A stretch of 64,000 bases of DNA from Cylicocyclus nassatus (lineage: Eukaryota > Nematoda > Chromadorea > Rhabditida > Strongylidae), in NCBI GenBank assembly GCA_958299035.1, contig CATQJL010000112.1, forward strand, positions 3,270,123 through 3,334,122, read 5' to 3'. Below, one piece after another: positions 33,774 to 46,270 of this stretch; positions within the stretch are counted from its first letter, which is position 1; each line of letters starts with the position of its first letter. The notes below the pieces were generated by a model, which was given only the letters and a program-made list of their open reading frames with translations, was not told where the DNA came from and did not search any database. A program made the translations under genes and the position numbers.

Positions 33774-35630
33774 GTGATTCGTTCTATAATGGAAATCTAA
33801 GTTGAAGCCAGCTCTACAAAAAAGTACCTGAAGCAAGGCAAAAGACTTCTTGGGAAGAGAGATATTAACGATCAAACGTTCTAAACATTTTTTTGGGACA
33901 CCCTGTAGTTGTAAAGGAAGCTGTTTTATGAGGCCTGCTTTATTCTGAAAATCAAAACAAAAAAATTGTAAGAGGGGCAAAAAAAGTTGCTCCAGGATTT
34001 GTGCAGTTATCAGTAGGCAAGGGGGTGGGGGCAATTTTTAAAAAGTTGTTGGGTTATAAAAATGCTCGAGCGGCATGTATTTTTGCAATAAAATGACGTG
34101 GTGAAAATTTTGGAGAAGGGCGTGGGTTGCTAGCTAAATCCCATTTTAGAGGTAAGATTAAAAGATCTATAGAAAAATTATAGACTCTCTAAAAAATACC
34201 CGGAAGTGGTAATCTAGTGCTTCTTCATTCAAATTCCTGTCACGCTTTCCCGGAATTATCTGGTATCGTCATGATTATCAAAGCATTCATCTTATCAAAT
34301 TTTCAAAAAATTAACATTTTGCTTTCAACACAATGAGAATAAGATGGAGAAGTAAAAACGAAAAAATCTATATTTTTGAGCTTTCAAAACAATCAGAGAT
34401 AAACTACGTGTACCGAAAATTGAACCAAGCTCTATTTTAATCCCGATTTCGTAATTATCCTTACCAAACCACGGGATTAGTGCGATATCGCAAACCAATC
34501 CCTCTGTTTTGGTCGTAGCGAGTTTGGGATATTGGAACTGGGTGTGACGTAAATATGTAAATATTTCTATAAGCGGTACTTGTATTACAAGCTGAAATTA
34601 TTTCTATGAGATACTATTGTCACAATTATAGTCAAAAAGAGACCGCAGAAGACAGAAATTCAAGAAATTCCTTCTTCAAAATCTGCAAAAAATCAGACTT
34701 CTTCACAAAATTTCGGCTGAATGGTGTGACATTACCAAGCATTGAATTAATTTTGGGTGTGTCAAGAGTCTTAAATTTCAGACGTTTAAGTTCTGGGGAA
34801 AAGAACGAAATGAATGGAAAAGAAAAAAAGCAAACACAATATTTGTTTTTGCGTCCAATCAATTAACTTCGCACTCTTCTGTTCCTGGTTTGGCCCTTTT
34901 CTTTTGAAAACTTTTGAACTTGGACTTAGTTCGAGGGCATCAGAGAAGTTGCGCTAGCGATATAACTCTTTACTCCAACGGGTATTCCAAAAATAGACAA
35001 TTTTTCCGAAAAAAAAACTTAATCATGTGAATGTGGAAATAGTAATCAGGCAAAAATCGCAGAAAAAGCAGTAAAAGTTGAGCAGGAAAAAATGTTGGAA
35101 TGAAGCGATGAGGAAAATGGAACTAGAAGTCTGACACAGCAAGATAGACTAGCTTCTTCAGGTTCTTTGTTTTTTCACGCGGCTGGTTGTGAAAAAAAAC
35201 TTGTTATAGTGGTAGATAAGATCTTCAGCAACAAATATTGTGTGTTTATTATTTTTGAAATATTTGAAAGTGAATCTGCTAGACTTACATGAAAAATCTT
35301 CATGTTTTCTTGAAAATTTCTTGGGGAACGGTTCGGTTTCGATTTTTCACTACATGGCATCAAATCTATTCTTTTTAAAAAGTGTGACTTGTCTGGCTGG
35401 CAAGGACAAAACCAAGAAAGAATATGAAAACGCTGAAAAAAAGACTTTCCTCCTACGCGAAAAGGAAAAACAAGTCAAAACTAAAAAGATTTTTGATTGT
35501 CCCATAAATTATCTTCAAGTCTGACTGAGAGAACGAAAAATTACATTTTTTGCAAAATAACTTCAGAAATATTTTCATGGATGATTTCCAGAGAGCAAAA
35601 ACGGAGCTTAGAGAGTCTAAACAAACGCTA
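33774..35630. other. No recognised gene; isolated mariner-like motif near 33893
   Basis: A GGGACACCCTGTAG motif near 33896 resembles mariner-family ends, but I found no inverted partner. The remaining sequence is AT-rich with short overlapping frames. Confidence 0.4.
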
Positions 35631-35639
35631 GTAACCAGC

Positions 35640-36177
35640 TCATCGCTTCCGAGAGGAGGGTTGTGTTACATACGAGATGAGGACGGCGATGACAAGACTT
35701 AATGCGATTATAGATAGAGCAGCATGAACACAACCCCCCGTGCAAAATTGTCCGTAATATTTACGTGGGAGGGGGGGGGGGAGAGCTAGTGCCCTTATGG
35801 TCCCAAAATCACTCAAAATCAGCACTCAATATCGATGTGGAGAGACGTTAAGAGAGGCAACAATGACGACGACAAACGTGGGCCATATGTGTTCCATTAA
35901 TCGATCTACATACCCTTTCGGGACCATCCATCTGGCCAGCCGGGTGGAGATGTCAGCCCCCGCTGGCACATACAGCGGACTGGTAAAAGAATGCCTGGCT
36001 TTGAACGTCCATTCGTTCATGGAACAAATCTGGCCCATTTATGAGGAAAAGGGATTATCTTATCTCCCTAAATGGGAATGGGAAGCGGAGCCCTCCACCG
36101 GTTCGTGGGTGGCGCAGAACACTAATGACGAAGTCATCAAGGCACAGTCTTTTCCTAATGACTTCGAATCGCTGTGA
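35640..36177. other. Coding-like patch with opposing frames
   Basis: Plus strand: an ATG frame at 35857-36177 (about 106 codons) reads MTTTNVGHMCSINRSTYPFG and later IYEEKGLSYLPKWEWEAEPS before TGA. Minus strand: a frame at 36038-35826 includes YVPAGADISTRLARWMVPKG and ends after a hydrophobic WPTFVVVIVASL segment; a further minus frame at 35740-35640 includes a strongly hydrophobic ALSIIALSLVIAVLI segment and a basic tail, which would suit a membrane protein C-terminus. GC and codon choice suggest that something here is or was coding. I cannot assign the strand or a family. Confidence 0.35.
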
Positions 36178-36739
36178 AGTATTTGAAATCGTTAACGAAA
36201 GATCTGGAACTGGTCGAAAGGCTTGTCTCTGCATTTGTGTGAAAGCTCGACAAGTGGAAGATGTGGCTGGAAATTGGGAAAACGGATAGAGAAGTGCTGG
36301 AGTGAAGTGATAACGGGAAATTCATAGACATAAAACAGAGGAGGAGAGGCTTGATTAGCTGGGCCTCGACAAGTTTCACTCCATTGCGGTGAAGAGTTTT
36401 CTTCTTTGAGTGCGGAAGAGGAACTTGATGTAATTCAAATGAAGCAAAAAGCTTGTCTGCAAGAGCAATGGACCTTGAAAAACAATTGTTTAGCAGACAT
36501 GTTCTGAATTTTTCAAAAGATTTGTTAACAAAGTCTGGGCAGTTAATCCCCATTTATTCTTTGCCCTTGGACGGAAAATGTGATTTTGCTTCTTCCTAGA
36601 TTTTCTAACAACCGAGAGAGTCCAGAGTGAACTTCCGTGATAAAAATTGAAACCACACTCACTGGAGATTTGGGCACTTAATTTAAGATTTCACACAAGG
36701 AAACAGTCAAATTTTTGATTACTATTACTGCTGTTACTA

Positions 36740-36775
36740 TTAGGTTGGCTAAAAAATAAGTTCAGTCGTATTTAG
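36740..36775 (+). mobile_element. Solo mariner-type terminus
   Basis: TTAGGTTGGCTAAAAAATAA directly follows TA and continues GTTCAGTCG. This matches the TTAGGTTGGC... inverted-repeat form of mariner elements of the irritans/cecropia type. No matching right end and no transposase domain are seen in the following 1 kb, so it is a truncated or decayed copy. Confidence 0.55.
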
Positions 36776-38000
36776 CGTTTGTAGAATTGTCACAAATCAG
36801 TTTTTATGTTTATATATGGTACAACTGGAAAGAGCAAATCAAGGAGAATTGGGAGATTGCTTCTGTTTTCTCAAAAATAATTTTTCTGATAATGAAATGG
36901 TGAAGAAAAGAAAATTAGTCAGATTTTCTCCTCAAAATTTCAAAAAATCACGCTTCGAAAAACAAAATGAAGTCAGGTGTAAAGTGAAGATTCGTTATCC
37001 ACACAACAAATTTTTGAGTTGATAAGTTGAAACCTTTTTTTCCAAAATCATAAAGTTCATTCATACTCCTTTACCACCTTCTCTTTAACGGAAAAAGGTT
37101 AATGTTGCACTCTAATGTTTAGGATAACGCGGCCATTTTTTCATCAAACTTGCACATTTTCACATTTTTAAACACCCAATTTGCACAGATAAAGGAACGA
37201 GCCTGCACATTTATACTTTTTCGAAACTGTTTCATGGACTTAAAACACCGAAAGTTTATGTTTGAAAGAATTCCCTAGTCCCAGAAAACATATGCTTTTG
37301 TTCTGTTGAACAAGCTATGTCTGCATGAAAGCAGAGCATTTACTTTTTCTTGTAAGCTGTAAATGCTTTAGAAACATTGCAACGATTAGCGGCAAGAAAT
37401 AAGAAACAAATGGAGAAATTTCTTTCCTGTTCAGTCACTTGAAGCTAATGGGACTTACTCGGTATGGCTGAGAGAAGCTCTCTTCAAACTCTATAAGACA
37501 TTGTTGATGAGCATAATTTGCGTTGCCGTTTGAAAACACAGACAAAGTGAATTTTAAAAATAAAATAATGCTCATTGAAAACTTTTAGAAAGGTGTAAAA
37601 TGATGCTTTTCTGCTTGTTTTTGAAAGAAAGAAAGGCAAACTATACATTAGACCGATTATAAATTCAGCAGAGACAAACACTAAAACGCATTCCGCAACC
37701 ACAAAAACAAATCTGGCAATATGCCAACGGGAAGCGCATTTGAGGGGTTTGAATACCATAACAACAATACATATAATAAGGATCAAATGATAAGACAAAA
37801 AGCTACCATAAAGAAAAAATCTTTATGGAAGTGAGAGATAGGGCTTATCACAATCCGATGGCAAAGCGTCGTCTAATTTTACTACTCAAATAAAGCCAAG
37901 TTATTTATTAGAGTTAAACGAGTAAAATATAAATTAAGTCTAAACATCAGCCTTCCCTGCTTAATTTCTGTGTTCTATTTACTTTCTTCTGTAGTAATTA
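36776..38000. other. No recognised gene
   Basis: AT-rich DNA following the mariner-type terminus. The short frames here have no transposase-like sequence. Confidence 0.45.
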
Positions 38001-38039
38001 GACATCTGCACACACAACCCAGTTGATTCCTCAAAAGAA

Positions 38040-38660
38040 GCCCAATACTCAGTAAAAAAATAATTTCTGCTTAGTTAATTCTTTCGCAGAATCCAGTTGC
38101 CAACCCCTCTCAAACGATTTCCGATGAAGAGCAGAAGGGAGTATGGGAAAACAGAAGCGAAAAGTTGGAGTGAGGAAACATGAGAGCCCAGACTGAGTGA
38201 GAGAGAGAGCCCCGTAGCGTGTTATAAGTGCAAAAATACGTGAACGTGTGTGTGTGTGTGCCGAAGCAGAAGTAGACCGGCTCTGGCAATGGCAGAACTG
38301 CTTCTCTCGAAACACTTGACGATTCGACTCGAGTAGTCGAGGAGTTTCTCGAAATTTTCAGCGCAATTATTCTTAAGCAAGTCTGGACGAGTGAGGAAAA
38401 GCGAGACGAGAGACGTTGGAAATCGGAGCGGAGGTTTGGAGAACCGGGGGGGGGGGGGACGTGGAGGCGATTGTACGCACACCACCGTCGGCCACTTGAC
38501 CGGTCCACTTCAGCTAATGATCCGCTCTGACTGAATCCTCCCCCGGCGACGATGACACACCAGCAGCAAGTAAAGAGGACGACTTGAATTTTTACCTCCC
38601 CCCCCCCTCCCCCAGCTCGCTCTCCTTTCGCCACGGGCGTTCAGTGGCGTTACAAAAAAA
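38040..38660. other. GC-rich pyrimidine/purine-biased segment, possible promoter
   Basis: Contains a (TG)n run at 38246-38261, a GAGAGAGAG run near 38197, G and C homopolymers near 38447 and 38600, and long minus-strand frames in several phases. The multi-phase openness is what biased composition produces, so I do not call a gene. It could be a promoter-type region or a degraded repeat. Confidence 0.25.
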
Positions 38661-38699
38661 TCCTTTGAGGGGAGAAGGGAAAGGTTTTTTGCAAAGAAT

Positions 38700-41600
38700 T
38701 GGGGAAGGGATAAGGTTGACCATCTTTCCAGAAATCTAATGATAGGCTTTCCAGGTCTTCAGAAGCTTCAACGCGAAAGTATCGGAAAAGGGGCGTGGCG
38801 GGAGCCAATACCGCACATTTTGGGCTTTTTCTGCCACGCCCCGTTTTGGAGATTCAATGTGATTCTGGTTAATATTTCTTCGAAAAATTTTTGATTTGAT
38901 TTTTGTCAATATCACAGAATGATTTTTGGTATTCATGAACACAACGTACATTCGAAGCCCCCCTCCCCCCTCTTCCCCACATCTACGACCGCTTGTTTTC
39001 ATGGGATGCATCGCGCACAAATGCGAATTATGAAAATCGCATTTGCTCTTTCTCTCCACTTACCTCCTCCCCCCTCCCCCTCACCCACCCGCAATTCATT
39101 GAAGTGGAGTCATTCGTTGGCGATTACAGAGAATCACTGAGCGAGTCATGGAGGCCCCCCCCCCTCCCGCCCCTCTCCCCCGTACAAAGGGAGCCGCTTC
39201 GTCTTCCACGCAAGTCAATCCGCATAAACATGCGCCATAAAAGACACAAAGCCCCTGGACCGAATCGACGCAATATGCATTACGAAACAGTGCTATCGAT
39301 TTATGGGTTACGGTAATACCATAACTATACCGTAAAATCTGCTACATTTCGGTTCTGGATTTAGAAAAAAATTTGGAACAAAACACGGTCTACGATGTGG
39401 AATGAAAAACTGAAAGAGAGGGAGACGGCCACCCCAGCAAAAATAATTTGCGTCTTGGAAACACGAAAGAGCGCGGAATAAAATTGAAGCCAATTTTTGC
39501 AAGTGCACCTTGCGATTTGTGTGTCTGTATGTAGGCGTAGCGGAGATTTTTCTTAACTTGCAGAAAAATGATAGAAAAAATATTTTTCTAGAAAAGAAAC
39601 AATTCACAGGTTTTACTCGCAAAATTGCAGCACATCTGAAAAAAATTGGTCGGGATTCCAAACGATTAAAAAAAAACAAACAAACATGGCAGTTGCTGAG
39701 GGATATCAGGTCCTGAAAGATTAAATTAAAGATAAAGCCGAAAATGTTTATCAAAACTTATAATCTTGATCATTTTGCCAAAAACTGATGTGAACAACAA
39801 AAAATTGGAACTTTTCAATATGTTCATCAAAAAATTAAGCAATCGTAATAGATGCTTTTTAAGAAAGCAAATTCGTACGCATAAACATCTTGAAAAAAAA
39901 AAGGCGCTTGTTTTCAAATTTATTTGACGGTGTGAACTTCACAATAACAATTTTTGGCTGAATCAAAAAAAATTTCACCCACGAATTTTTGCGGTCTGTC
40001 ATTAAAATGAACTTAATGATAAAATGAAGAGTGCAGAAAGCTTTGAGATTACAAAAATTGATGCAACGAGTCTGCTTCAAACAATTTTTCAGTATAAAAT
40101 CACTAATTTATCAGGAGTGGTGCATATGAATGCACAAGAGTTCTTGAGAATTACATCCTCTGAAATTTTCAACTTTAAAAGGAGGGTATATTTTCTATTT
40201 ACAGAGTTGGCTGCATCAATAAAGTTGAAAACCACTATGATTTTGTATGATTTTGAGCCCAAAATTCTACAGAATAGCCCAATTTTCTGCACTTACACAA
40301 CTTCCTATATCAATACACCTGCAAATTGAAAGCTGCTATGCACTCTCAACCTTAAAAAACCCACAGGAAGTTTTTCAGATGGAGAAGAAATGCAAGTAGC
40401 GAGCACTATAACATAAATGACAAACGCGAGAGCATAATTGCGCGCTCTAGAGAGGCCATGAAAGTGGATACGACAGCCGATTTACAGCTGCAATTTGCAA
40501 ACACAGCGCAATTGTTCCAAGTTGAATATAACTGGCTAAAGACGGGAAGGAACTGCATTATTAGTGCTGAACAAGCTTTTCAAGGAATCGCGAGGGCTGC
40601 TTGAAGAGGCATATGTTTTGCAAAAACACAATTATGTCCAAAACCGTGCTCGAGAGGGAGTTCTTAGAATATTAGGCTCATAATTTTTGCATATATTTCT
40701 GGAGTCAATTTATTGAAGATTTGTAGAAAAAAGCCCGAAATTTCTGGAATTTGTAATAGTTAGTTTTATGATACCGGTAATTCATAAAACTGTAGTAAAA
40801 TATGAGAGAAAAAACGCAAAAGGTGCTGTAGTGGAATTTGAAAGAAGAACTCAGAACAAGACTTACAAGAAACTTTGAATTACAGCTCCAAGCATACATT
40901 TACCTATAGCCAAAAATTGATATTATAAAATACGACGATAAGAAATAAATTCCGTTTGCTTGCTGAAGACTGATAAAATATTTAAAATTCCGTAAATTTG
41001 ATATTTTTATAGTGATACTTTGTAGAAAGATGAAGAAACTTTTGTATGAATTATCGGTACATAACATCAGAAAGGGTGCCTTAATTAGATTTAGAAAATG
41101 GCATTTTTTGAAGAAATCGATTTTCTGTTGACGGTAAGAATTCCGACAGAAATAGAACAGGAAATAGCAAGTTATTCATCTCATCTTGATAAACTTTAGA
41201 TGCTTTCTTGATGCTCAGAAAACTATGGAAATTGTCCATAACGTTAGTCATCGCTATTTGAGGCAAAGAAACGAAATGGCAAGGGCGATGTTGAAATATT
41301 CTTCAATTTATTATGTGGACATAAAGTATAGAATTTCGTTGTTCTCCTTGCTCCTATGTAAACAAAATAGAGAATATAAAGCAGGAGATGATGTCATACA
41401 ATTACCATGGTCACTTGATAAAGCATAAGGTGAAAATCTTTGAACGTGAATCGCAGCTACAGTATTAAAGTTCATCTTACCTCCATCATACCTCCTCCCC
41501 CTCCACCGAATCAAAACCTCCTTCTAAAGAGAAAGCACAATATTCCGAAGGTTATATGGCAGGTTCAAAGAAAAAAAATTCATATCTTCAGGCCTGATTG

Positions 41601-44600
41601 ATACTCTCATACGGAGCACAAGCGTTAGAAAAAGAAGGTAAATGAAAAAAATAGAATTGCGGTCCCGTCACAAAATGAATTGATACAGAATAAAAACAAG
41701 AATAAAAAAGTGGTAGAGTGCAAAACTTTCAGTGAATTCTCATAATGCATTTGTGGGAAAATAAGGACAAAATCACTCAATTATTGAAATTTTCTACTTT
41801 CTCGTCTTCAAACTTGTGCCTAAGAAAACGATGAGCAGAGCTTTCTTTTTTCCTGTGAGAAGTGTCTAAACTAGCTTTAGCAAGCAGGTACATCCTGGCA
41901 TCCTAGCCGGTTCTTCACTTTACTTAGTGCTGTGTGATTTATTCTGTAAATAATTACTAGCTTAGGGAAGTACTTGTACAGCTGACGAGGTGTGGTTGCC
42001 AATGGCAACAGGCTAGCAACTTGCGCGCTAAACCTAGTCACTCCGATCGCAAAGGACAATGGTCCCCCCCCCCCTTCCCCCGAAATGAAAGAGGGAAGGA
42101 ACGTAGCCGGATGCGACACAGAACAAGCTTACAATCTATAGAACGAATTTACAAGATCCTCAAACGAAATTGAGAAGATCCGGACGAGATTCACACTGCG
42201 CACGTCGGATGTTATGAGCGAGTGAATACGCGCATGATCGTATATGCAGATGCCGACTGCGCCGCAGAGATCAGCTCCAGAGATCGCAATCTCTCCCCCC
42301 CCCCCCGTGAACATTACAAATGACCATTTCGAGGATTTGTGCCGAAATCGACACGAACATGCATTCTAGGGGATTAAGGGCTGGCGGTGCTGGCAGCCGA
42401 GTCGCAGCAGATGAAGCGGAAAGTACGCGACTGACTCCGTCACTGCACAAACCGCTTTCGTTCGCGAACGGTGAAAAAAACCTCTGGAGAACTAGTTTGT
42501 AGATTTTCGAGTCACTACAAGCTCTTTCACCTAAGAAGGAAAACATCTTCAGCGTAGCGCTGAGGAACTCTTGCGTCAAGTGTGTAAGCGGAAGGAAGTT
42601 ATTCACAAGCGTTTTACAGAAAACGTTAGCTGCATTTTGCAGACAAAGCGGAGTGGTTGAGAGCAATTAAGAGTGAAAAAAGGGGCGTGGCTTTGCGAAC
42701 TAGTTATAAATTTCAAGATTCGATCCATACATCTCTCTGTCTGTACACATTTATCTACATAACTCGAAAACTTCCCCCTTCTAACTAGAAAAGTAAGACG
42801 ATTGCACCGAGTGGGCGTGGCCTTAGGAACCAGAAACTTGCAGGAGATTGCGAATTTATCGTTTGTGGCGGTTTACGTGATTTATTTGCTTAACTTTTCA
42901 CTTTTCCGAACTGATTTTGACCTTGTTTTCCATTCCCACTTTCTTCGTTACACCTCTAGATATTCATTAAAAACTAATTTACCCGGGGAGTGCACTTAAA
43001 GGCAGATGGAAAATTTCGCAAAATTTTATATTTCTATCATTATTTTTCTGGTAAATACAGTTTTTTCGTGACTCTTCTAACAACCTCAAGCTCTACATAT
43101 CATCACTAGCGCCCCCCTCCTCCCCCTCCTTTAAATATTTGTCAAGACCTATACTGTTCTGCAAGAAGAGCATGTCTCCTTTGAATTACTATCATCCTGT
43201 TTTGAGAAATCAATTTTTACTAAGAACTTGTAATTTTAGCAGATAATTTCAAAAGCAGTCAAGATGGAAAAAAATCCGATACTCAGCCCCCTCACTGAAA
43301 AAAAAAACTGCAGGTGTCATCCACGTTTCTATATGATATTGTTATGTTTCATTTTTCAATACACTGATCTAAGTATCGTTGAAACTGGAGCGAGGTAGGC
43401 ATAGATAAATGGCTCCGCCTTCGCCACGCCCATTTCTGGGTTTGCACGAAAACATTTGGGCATTTGTATATAGAAATGGCTAGCTTACGACTCACTGATA
43501 AGGATATCCCTTTCAAATGTACGTTGAGACACATTCATTTGGAATATTCGAGATTCTGTGCCTCATTTCTTCCTTCTAGTTTTGAACTAAAGAAAAAAGA
43601 AAGAAATTCAATTCAGCAAGAAATTAACTTCATTCAGATTGGACGGATAGCAAAGGGGAATGAGGTTATGACTACTTTTTAGAATCAGACTGGTTCAGCA
43701 AGTTGAAGCGCATAAATCAAATGAGAATTTTTGGCGGACTGAAGGTTCAAAGAGTTCGAGATATTTTGCGTGTGTCTGCAATTTTTGGCACTTCTCCAGA
43801 AAAAAAATTGGGTTTTTTATAGGTAGTACAGCTACGCAATTTCCCTAGATCCTGCTATAGCAAACCATTGCTAAGCCCGAACAATAACGCTGCTAAAGCG
43901 GCTTTCGAATCCGCTTTTGCTTCAATAGCATTATGAAAGTGCATAAGAGATTGCATTTCATGTATTATATATGCAACGCTCTGCAATGCATAGCACCCTC
44001 TCCCCCCCCTTCGCAAATTTTTCTAAATGTGTTGAATACATAATAGAAGGCAAAAATGGAAATCGAAACCATTTTTAGAGCGTCGAGAGTGGTGTGTGGA
44101 GTGTCGCGAGGCCAAAATGAGCAGGACGAGTTTAGCGCGCGCGTGCTCAAACTTTTCGAAAGTTGCAAAACGCTGGTGAAAGCCAAATAGGAGGTAATCG
44201 GTATATTTACTGTTTGCACACCAAACTAGTTGCAATCACAGCTAGTTTCAGCAAAGCCAATAGGCTCCACCGCGTGGGACACCTGCCACAAACAATGCAT
44301 CTCCGCACATTGCGGTTTGTATCAGCTGTCCCTAATGTTGGAGCTTGTGGGCAATATAATGTCCTTCAATTACAACACTTTCGAGGAAGGTAACTTTGCT
44401 TGATACTCTCTACTCCTCTTTCAGGGATTGCGTTTCAAAAAACAACGATGAATAAACACAAATTGACTTTCGGAGAAACTTACATGCAAAACCAACAGAG
44501 TAAAGCAAAAAAGTTTGAAAATCAACAAAAATTCTAGTTTTCAAAGCCAAAAGAGCACTTAAAAAGTTTTATTTTGAATAAGAGCGAATTTTGAAAGCAA

Positions 44601-45700
44601 AGACTAACATTTTTAGAACTGCAAAAGTGCACTTTTACTACATCACCTCTTCTACTATTCACAAAATTTTCTACTAAAATTGGAAGAGATCTACAAGGAT
44701 TTTTCACAGGTGACGTTTTCAAAGGTGAACAATTAAAATTATTCAGTTAATTTTGTGAAATTCAGTTCCAATTTGTGCAAATGTAGATTTTTACAACTTT
44801 TTATTCTGAGAAGCATCACCAAATGGAATTTATTGTCGCATTCCTCCTCTGCTAAAAAATTTGCTGATATTCATATCTCCCCTTACACCCCCCCCCTCCC
44901 CCCCTCCCCCACCGGCTTTTCTGTAATTTGAAAACGAGACATTCAATATTTGCGCAGACTTTCCCTAAATGACCCTCAAGTGATCGCGTCTGGCTCCTCC
45001 CCGTCTACCATTATTCTTTATTCTCACAATTCCTGCCCCCACCCCCCGCACAAACCCTTTTCTCTCATTTAGTATTTTCGTGCACCATCTTGATAATAGA
45101 AACATATGTTCTGCAGCATTGAAAAAAAACTAAAAAATCTGGATGACATCATCCCCCTCCTTCGCCCGATTTGCACATTAGTTTGCAACAGGGGCGGTGT
45201 GGCTTTTCTGTTTGGACAAGGGTCGTAATTGTAATGTAAAATCTAATCTTATGTCAACATACGGCGCCAAACTTGCTACCATGCATTGGAAATTTGATGG
45301 ATGCTGGAAAAAATGAGAAAAATTTAGAAAGCAGGAGGACATAAGAATTTTTGCGCAGAATATAAGTGCATGAAAAGGGCAGGAGGAAAGTTTTCCTGGT
45401 GAGGTTAAAAATCAATATTTTAAAGATCTGAACGAAGAGACATGCATACGAAGAGTAGACCATATAAGAAAAGTTTTCGATTGAAGTGTCATTGTCCGTC
45501 TAGCGATTGTCGGAAGATGAGAGGTCAATGTTGACGTAGAAAAAGTAGAAAATTGTGTGATTGCGGACAAAGGAGGTAATGAATGGATAGACAACAAAAT
45601 AGCATTGGAGTAAAAGTATAAATTATATAAGAAGAAAGTCAAGAGGATCGTGAAGAGGTGTCAAGTGATGCGTCGTAGGCGAAAATGTACAAAGTAACGA
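38700..45700. other. No recognised gene; C/CT-rich tracts
   Basis: Seven kilobases with short frames only. C-rich or CT-rich tracts occur at 38955, 39065, 39150, 42065, 42293, 43115, 44000, 44887 and 45040. I find no transposon boundary, tRNA or conserved domain. Confidence 0.4.
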
Positions 45701-45739
45701 AAAAGGCCTTGTAATAAGAAGTGAGACGACGAAAATTGA

Positions 45740-46270
45740 AAAACGAACATATTGTGCGTCATCGCGCCATGTTCGCAACGTCGAAAGCCATCGAATGCAA
45801 AGCTTTTTCGCATTCGGGGACGGGGTGCAGAACAAGGACGGGTGGCTGGCTGGACGGGGGCCCGGCTGGCGGGCGGGGCCGAAGCGGAGAGACCGTTGCT
45901 GCGGCCGCGGTGGCGGTGGCGAGCAGGAGACGAGCGAGTGAGACGAGATCAATGCTTCGATGCATACGCAATGTGGCATTGTGTGACACCATAGCAAGCA
46001 CCCGTTACCCCCCCCCCCCCCTTCTTCTGCCCTCTCGAGCTCTCGACAATGTCCGCTGAATGAGGCGATGGCGAGAGAACGCGCAACCCCGTCGTTAACG
46101 CCAGCCCCCCCCCCCTCCAGCCCGACCCTCCAAAGTCGAGCCGCCTCACACCTGCCCGATCCGATTACCTAACGTGGATACTGGCGCAGCAATTTCGCGC
46201 ATTGGCCCCTCTGAGGAAAATAAATAGAAGGCAGAGGCAGGGGAACGGGGAGAGGGGCGGGGGGTGCTCA
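45740..46270. promoter_or_regulatory. CpG-rich island-like segment
   Basis: About 500 bp with very high GC and many CG dinucleotides, including GGCGGGGCCGAAGCGG and GCGGCCGCGGTGGCGG, and two poly-C runs. Open frames exist in several phases on both strands, which is a composition effect. It may be a promoter of a gene not otherwise visible, or a repeat. Nothing shows direction. Confidence 0.25.

Noticed and set aside
36816..37022. Mariner transposase fragment after the terminus at 36740
   Set aside because: The 68-codon frame shows no helix-turn-helix or D,D34D sequence of mariner transposases.
38110..38634. 174-codon minus-strand frame
   Set aside because: Runs through CT- and G-rich simple sequence with several phases open at once; composition explains it.
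45721..46059. 112-codon frame in the CpG-rich island and its overlapping frames
   Set aside because: All phases on both strands are open there; Arg/Ala/Pro-rich translations are typical of GC-rich noncoding DNA.
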